Below are positions 60,823 to 64,000 of a stretch of 64,000 nt of DNA, piece by piece; position 1 is the stretch's first letter, and every line of letters starts with the position of its first letter. The position numbers were made by a program, and so were the translations under genes. The stretch is taken from contig CALJKV010000037.1 in the NCBI GenBank assembly GCA_937974245.1, positions 146,381 through 210,380 of the forward strand. The letters run 5' to 3'. The notes under the pieces were generated by a model, which made no database searches, had not been told where the DNA came from, and saw only the letters and a program-made list of their open reading frames with translations. The DNA is from an uncultured Chloroflexota bacterium. Lineage in GTDB: Bacteria > Chloroflexota > Anaerolineae > Aggregatilineales > Phototrophicaceae.

Positions 60823-61565
60823 AAAAACTCCTCTCATTTGGATTGTTGCTTGTTTTTGTTATCGCCGCTTGTGAAGATACTCAAGTTATGTCCGTAACGT
60901 CCTCGCCCAGTGTAACTATTGCTACACTTCCAACACGAGTTCCAACATCGAATCCTATGCCTACTAGAACCCCCACAGTGCAGCCTACAGCGACGATTAC
61001 CCCCACCACGGCATCACCAACTCCCACCTTAATACTAAGTGATACACCCGAACCAGCTGTCTTTGCACAAGTAACGTCCATGGCAAATCTGGGTATCCCT
61101 TTACCACAAGCTGCTTACGCTCTTAGGAGCGGTGGTCTAGGTTTGAGCTATGATATCGATATATTTGGACTCGCTGAAGTTAAGGAAATTACCACAAATC
61201 TCAGATCTCCGATGGTCGAATTTTGGGAGTTTTATTCTCAAAGCCTGGGGACAGAATGGACTTTTTGGAATCTTGAAGAATACACAATAAGAAGTAGCGC
61301 TGGACCGGCTCTTGGAATATCTTCGGCTTATTGCTGGCGCAAGGACGATATGTTTCTAAATGTTTACGTGGATAGATTAAATCAGGCAAATTACTTCACT
61401 GTAACAATCAGTCTATTATCAGCGGAGAGCATTGACAGGCTGCGCGCCTTGAATGGGACTTACAGGGAATGTTGGAAACCAATATTTCTGACTGCGACCC
61501 CGACGTTCACGCCCACACCGACGGCAACCAATACACCGACCGTGACACCCACACCCACACAGTAG
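60819..61565 (+). CDS. Lipoprotein with Thr/Pro-rich stalks
   Basis: A 248-residue protein. Signal peptide and lipobox (LLVFVIAAC, Cys near 18) mark it as a lipoprotein. Residues 30-75 are a Thr/Pro/Ser-rich stalk (TRTPTVQPTATITPTTASPT). A central globular domain (about 80-220) has two Cys (SSAYCWRKDD, YRECWKP). The last 20 residues are again TPT repeats. It starts in an ATGA overlap with the preceding fragment. The domain is unrecognised. Sequence is AT-rich and confined to the cassette between the glnA repeats. Confidence 0.65.
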   Translation: MKKLLSFGLLLVFVIAACEDTQVMSVTSSPSVTIATLPTRVPTSNPMPTRTPTVQPTATITPTTASPTPTLILSDTPEPAVFAQVTSMANLGIPLPQAAYALRSGGLGLSYDIDIFGLAEVKEITTNLRSPMVEFWEFYSQSLGTEWTFWNLEEYTIRSSAGPALGISSAYCWRKDDMFLNVYVDRLNQANYFTVTISLLSAESIDRLRALNGTYRECWKPIFLTATPTFTPTPTATNTPTVTPTPTQ

Positions 61566-61723
61566 CAGAGGCCCAAAACAATAGAATTACAAACACTTCA
61601 TTACCTGCTGCACCATAAACTCGAAGTGGTAACGGTGGCAAAAGTGTGTATTAGTTGGGGATATCGGGGTCTATATGAAGTTTTAGTATCAAGATCAAGC
61701 AGGCCACCGCAACTAAAACCCCT

Positions 61724-61849
61724 CTGCGCGTGACCAACTGGGAATTGGAACGTTACCTGGAAACCTGCTAACGGCAGGACGCAACATCAGATGATATTGG
61801 GACAAGGGGCATAACGCAGCCCCTTGTTTTTTGATTCTTGCTATTTCGT
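61724..61849. repeat. Direct repeat, right copy: glnA 3' end and terminator
   Basis: 126 bp copy of 60299-60426. The last bases overlap the 3' end of the dppC-like gene (stop at 61841-61843), so in the undisturbed order glnA and this permease gene would be neighbours, convergent across one terminator. Confidence 0.92.
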
Positions 61850-62776
61850 GCTGCGCGGGTCGAAGGCGTCGCGCAGGCCATCCCCAATCAGGTACAGGCT
61901 CAACACGGTAATCACAATCATCAGTCCCGGCAGAATCGAGATATGCGCCCCCTGGCGGAAGTAGCTCTGGGCGCTGGTGAGCATGTTGCCCCAGCTTGGC
62001 TCCGGCGGACGTACCCCCAGCCCCAGGAAGCTCAGGGCCGATTCAACCAGAATGATCGTCCCGATCTGGATCGCCATCGCCGTCAGCAGTACCGAGAGCG
62101 TGTTGGGCAGGATGTGGATAAACATAATACGCAGCGGCCCGGCCCCAATCGCCCGCGCACTGATGACATACTCCTGTTCGCGGTTGGCAATCGTCTCGCC
62201 GCGAATCAGGCGCATAATCCCCGTCCAGGAAACCAGTGTCAGCACGAAAATCAGCGTCGGAATGGTCGGATCAGCCACCGACGAGATGAGAATCAGCAGG
62301 AGCAGAGTGGGGATTGAATTGAGCGTGGTGATAAACCACATAATCGTGTCGTCAATGAATGAGAGGGCGCTCCCCCGGTAATAGCCGGCCACGAGTCCGA
62401 TGCTTACGCCGATTACCCCGCAGAAAAAGGCGGCAATCACCCCGATAGACAGGGACACCCGCCCGCCATACAACAGCCGTGCCAGCATATCGCGCCCCAG
62501 GTTATCCGTGCCGAGCGGGTGGCCTTCCGCGCCAATCGGCAGGAACTTCAGGTCGGAATCAGGATGGGTATACGAAACATGGAAGGCGTTCGTAATCACC
62601 GGGGCCAGCACCGCCAACAGGCTGAGCGTCACCAGCATGGAAAGCGCGAACAGGGTCAGTTTATCGTGGCGCAGCCGCCGCAGCGCCGTTTGCAGCAGCG
62701 ACTCGCCTTTGTGCGCTTCATCCGCGTCCAGGCGGGTCACACGCAGCGGATTGGGTTGTATTGATCCAGCGGCCAT
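61841..62776 (-). CDS. Dipeptide/oligopeptide ABC transporter permease, DppC/OppC type
   Basis: A 311-residue inner-membrane permease. An N-terminal cytoplasmic segment precedes the first helix (LTLFALSMLVTLSLLAVLAP, near 37). FLPIGAEGHPLGTDNLGRDM near 80 is the DppC signature. Five further helices follow, with the EAA loop as VISARAIGAGPLRIMFIHILPN near 200 (consensus EAA---G). The C-terminus GDGLRDAFDPRSTK is typical. It pairs with the DppB-type gene directly upstream (9-bp gap). AGGAGG lies before the ATG. Substrate-binding protein and ATPases would be further upstream or elsewhere. Confidence 0.92.
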   Translation of the reverse strand: MAAGSIQPNPLRVTRLDADEAHKGESLLQTALRRLRHDKLTLFALSMLVTLSLLAVLAPVITNAFHVSYTHPDSDLKFLPIGAEGHPLGTDNLGRDMLARLLYGGRVSLSIGVIAAFFCGVIGVSIGLVAGYYRGSALSFIDDTIMWFITTLNSIPTLLLLILISSVADPTIPTLIFVLTLVSWTGIMRLIRGETIANREQEYVISARAIGAGPLRIMFIHILPNTLSVLLTAMAIQIGTIILVESALSFLGLGVRPPEPSWGNMLTSAQSYFRQGAHISILPGLMIVITVLSLYLIGDGLRDAFDPRSTK

Positions 62777-62785
62777 GCCAGCCTC

Positions 62786-63853
62786 CTAAGCCAACCGAAT
62801 ACGCGGGTCAAAGACCGCGTAGAGAATATCTGAAAGAATGTAGCCCAGAATCGTCATGACCGAGATGAGCAGCACCGTCGCCATAATCACCGGGTAGTCG
62901 GACTGGCGTACTGCGTTGACCACCAGCAGCCCCATGCCCGGCCAGGAGTAAATCGTTTCGGTCAGTACCGCCCCGCTGATGACCAGGGTGATAGACGGCC
63001 CCAGAATGGTCGCAATCGGGATGAGCGCGTTACGCATCGCGTGGCCGAACCACACGGTACGGTCTGACAGTCCCTTGGCGCGGGCAGTACGCACATAGTC
63101 GGCATTCAGCACATCCAGCAGCGAAGCCCGCATATAGCGTGAAAAGGTGGCAATACCGAAGCTGGAGAGGGTGAATACCGGCAAAATCAAATGGCGGATT
63201 CGATCCCAGATGGAATAATCCCCGGTGAAGGACAGCGGAAAACGGTTGCCCATCGGCAGCCATTGTAAAGTCGCGCCGAAGATCAGCAGGAGGATCAGCC
63301 CCAGCCAGTAGACCGGGATTGAACTGACGACGACCGCCATCACTCGTGTCACCTGGTCGAAGATGCTCCCTTGCTTGACCGCCGCCAGAACGCCCACCGG
63401 CAAGCCAACCACCAGCCCGACGATCAGCGAAATCACGCCCAGTTCCAGCGTGGCCGGGATGCGTTCCGCCAGCGCCTCGGTAACTGGCCTCTTGGAAATA
63501 ACCGACGTGCCGAAATCGCCGCGCAGTATCCCCAGGTCGGTGCCGATCTGCGTATCAATTTCATTTCCACGCCGGTCAAAAACCGGAACTTCGCGCCCGC
63601 CCCATATCTGGATGCCGAAAATCTCAATGGGCGCATCCCCGATCAGCCAGCGCATATACTGGATGTGAATCGGCAGATCCGCGCCAACCGCCCGCGCCAT
63701 TGCCTCGCGCTGCTGGATGGTCAGTTCCGGGTTGAAGGCCAGCACCCGCGTCGGGCCGCCAGGGGCCAGTGCCATGATGAAATAGGCGATTATCGAGATT
63801 CCAAACAGGGTGGGAATTGCCTGCAAAAAGCGTCGTACCAGATACTTTATCAT
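62786..63853 (-). CDS. Dipeptide/oligopeptide ABC transporter permease, DppB/OppB type
   Basis: A 355-residue inner-membrane permease. It opens MIKYLVRRFLQAIPTLFGIS, typical of DppB, and has six helices. A longer than usual periplasmic loop lies between helices one and two (about 65-125). The EAA loop is visible as DYVRTARAKGLSDRTVWFGH near 255. The C-terminus YILSDILYAVFDPRIRLA matches the family. GAGGCAGCG lies before the ATG. It forms a heterodimer with the DppC-type protein. The remaining 147 bases of the window upstream hold a palindromic repeat. Confidence 0.92.
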   Translation of the reverse strand: MIKYLVRRFLQAIPTLFGISIIAYFIMALAPGGPTRVLAFNPELTIQQREAMARAVGADLPIHIQYMRWLIGDAPIEIFGIQIWGGREVPVFDRRGNEIDTQIGTDLGILRGDFGTSVISKRPVTEALAERIPATLELGVISLIVGLVVGLPVGVLAAVKQGSIFDQVTRVMAVVVSSIPVYWLGLILLLIFGATLQWLPMGNRFPLSFTGDYSIWDRIRHLILPVFTLSSFGIATFSRYMRASLLDVLNADYVRTARAKGLSDRTVWFGHAMRNALIPIATILGPSITLVISGAVLTETIYSWPGMGLLVVNAVRQSDYPVIMATVLLISVMTILGYILSDILYAVFDPRIRLA

Positions 63854-63902
63854 CGCTGCCTCGCCGAGTTGATCTCGAAAATTTATTTCTCTTAGACGTT
63901 AT

Positions 63903-63975
63903 GCAGTTGAGAGAGAAATTCTGTTTGAGCAAGGGGCTTAAGCCCTTTGTCCTTCCAGGCAACTGCGTAAGTCCT
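63903..63975. repeat. Palindromic element related to 11324-11404
   Basis: GCAGTTG (63903-63909) and CAACTGC (63960-63966) are inverted, with the right end continuing GTAAGTCCT. The centre holds a perfect GGGCTTAAGCCC palindrome (63934-63945). The outer ends match the family at 11324-11404, where the inner sequence is different. Confidence 0.5.
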
Positions 63976-64000
63976 ATCTCTAAACTATACTGCAAATAAG

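Noticed and set aside
61500..61565. ACACC-rich repeat as a possible microsatellite
   Set aside because: It encodes the Thr-Pro-Thr tail of the lipoprotein.

Overview
The window looks like chromosomal DNA of a free-living, fairly GC-rich bacterium, most likely a member of the Chloroflexota (Anaerolineae-like). This placement is inferred from gene content, not from a marker gene: large GAF-rich hybrid histidine kinases, many anchored beta-propeller proteins, PknB-type kinases, SH3/LysM/Thr-Pro-rich exported proteins, a stand-alone Nfu N-terminal domain, and the DUF3090/SCO1664/phosphomutase trio. No rRNA, tRNA, CRISPR array or complete insertion sequence was found.

Layout. 1-4.2 kb: truncated proline dehydrogenase, a frameshifted zinc-ribbon gene, acetoacetyl-CoA synthetase and an anchored propeller protein. 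4.46-4.75 kb: a highly structured intergenic RNA candidate with its own terminator. 4.8-17.7 kb: a large hybrid histidine kinase, small membrane and P-loop proteins, an acetyltransferase, an Nfu-like domain, a WD40 membrane protein, a SWIM zinc-finger protein, a hydantoinase A/5-oxoprolinase-type protein and a nucleotide-sugar dehydrogenase. 17.8-26 kb: exported proteins (sugar dehydrogenase, a protein with two fused solute-binding domains, two tandem FecR-like paralogues) and an aldo/keto reductase with a decayed second copy of its 5' end. 26-32 kb: a histidine-kinase-like ATPase fused to a LuxR helix-turn-helix, an orphan CpaF ATPase, a SET-domain methyltransferase, a TPR protein and a response-regulator kinase. 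32.3-38 kb: a minus-strand operon of FtsX-type permease, an overlapping micro-ORF, phosphomutase, DUF3090, a PI-kinase-like protein and GT9. 38-47 kb: subtilase, CoaE fusion, PknB-type kinase, SGNH hydrolase and a KefB-type antiporter. 47.3-50 kb: AT-richer accessory cassettes between partial copies of the 3' end of a TolB-like gene. 51.3-53.5 kb: an overlapping operon encoding a DUF3467 protein, a translin-like protein and a TIR domain fused to a degenerate protein kinase. 53.5-64 kb: cytochrome c-like lipoprotein, large degenerate subtilase-like protein, glutamine synthetase whose 3' end is duplicated around an AT-rich cassette, and two Dpp/Opp-type permeases.

The three most unusual signals are the TIR-pseudokinase/translin/DUF3467 operon, the repeated pattern of accessory cassettes lying between duplicated 3' ends of resident genes (glnA and a TolB-like gene), and the structured RNA at 4.46-4.75 kb. 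Functional names rest on motif recognition by eye; no database search or folding program was run.
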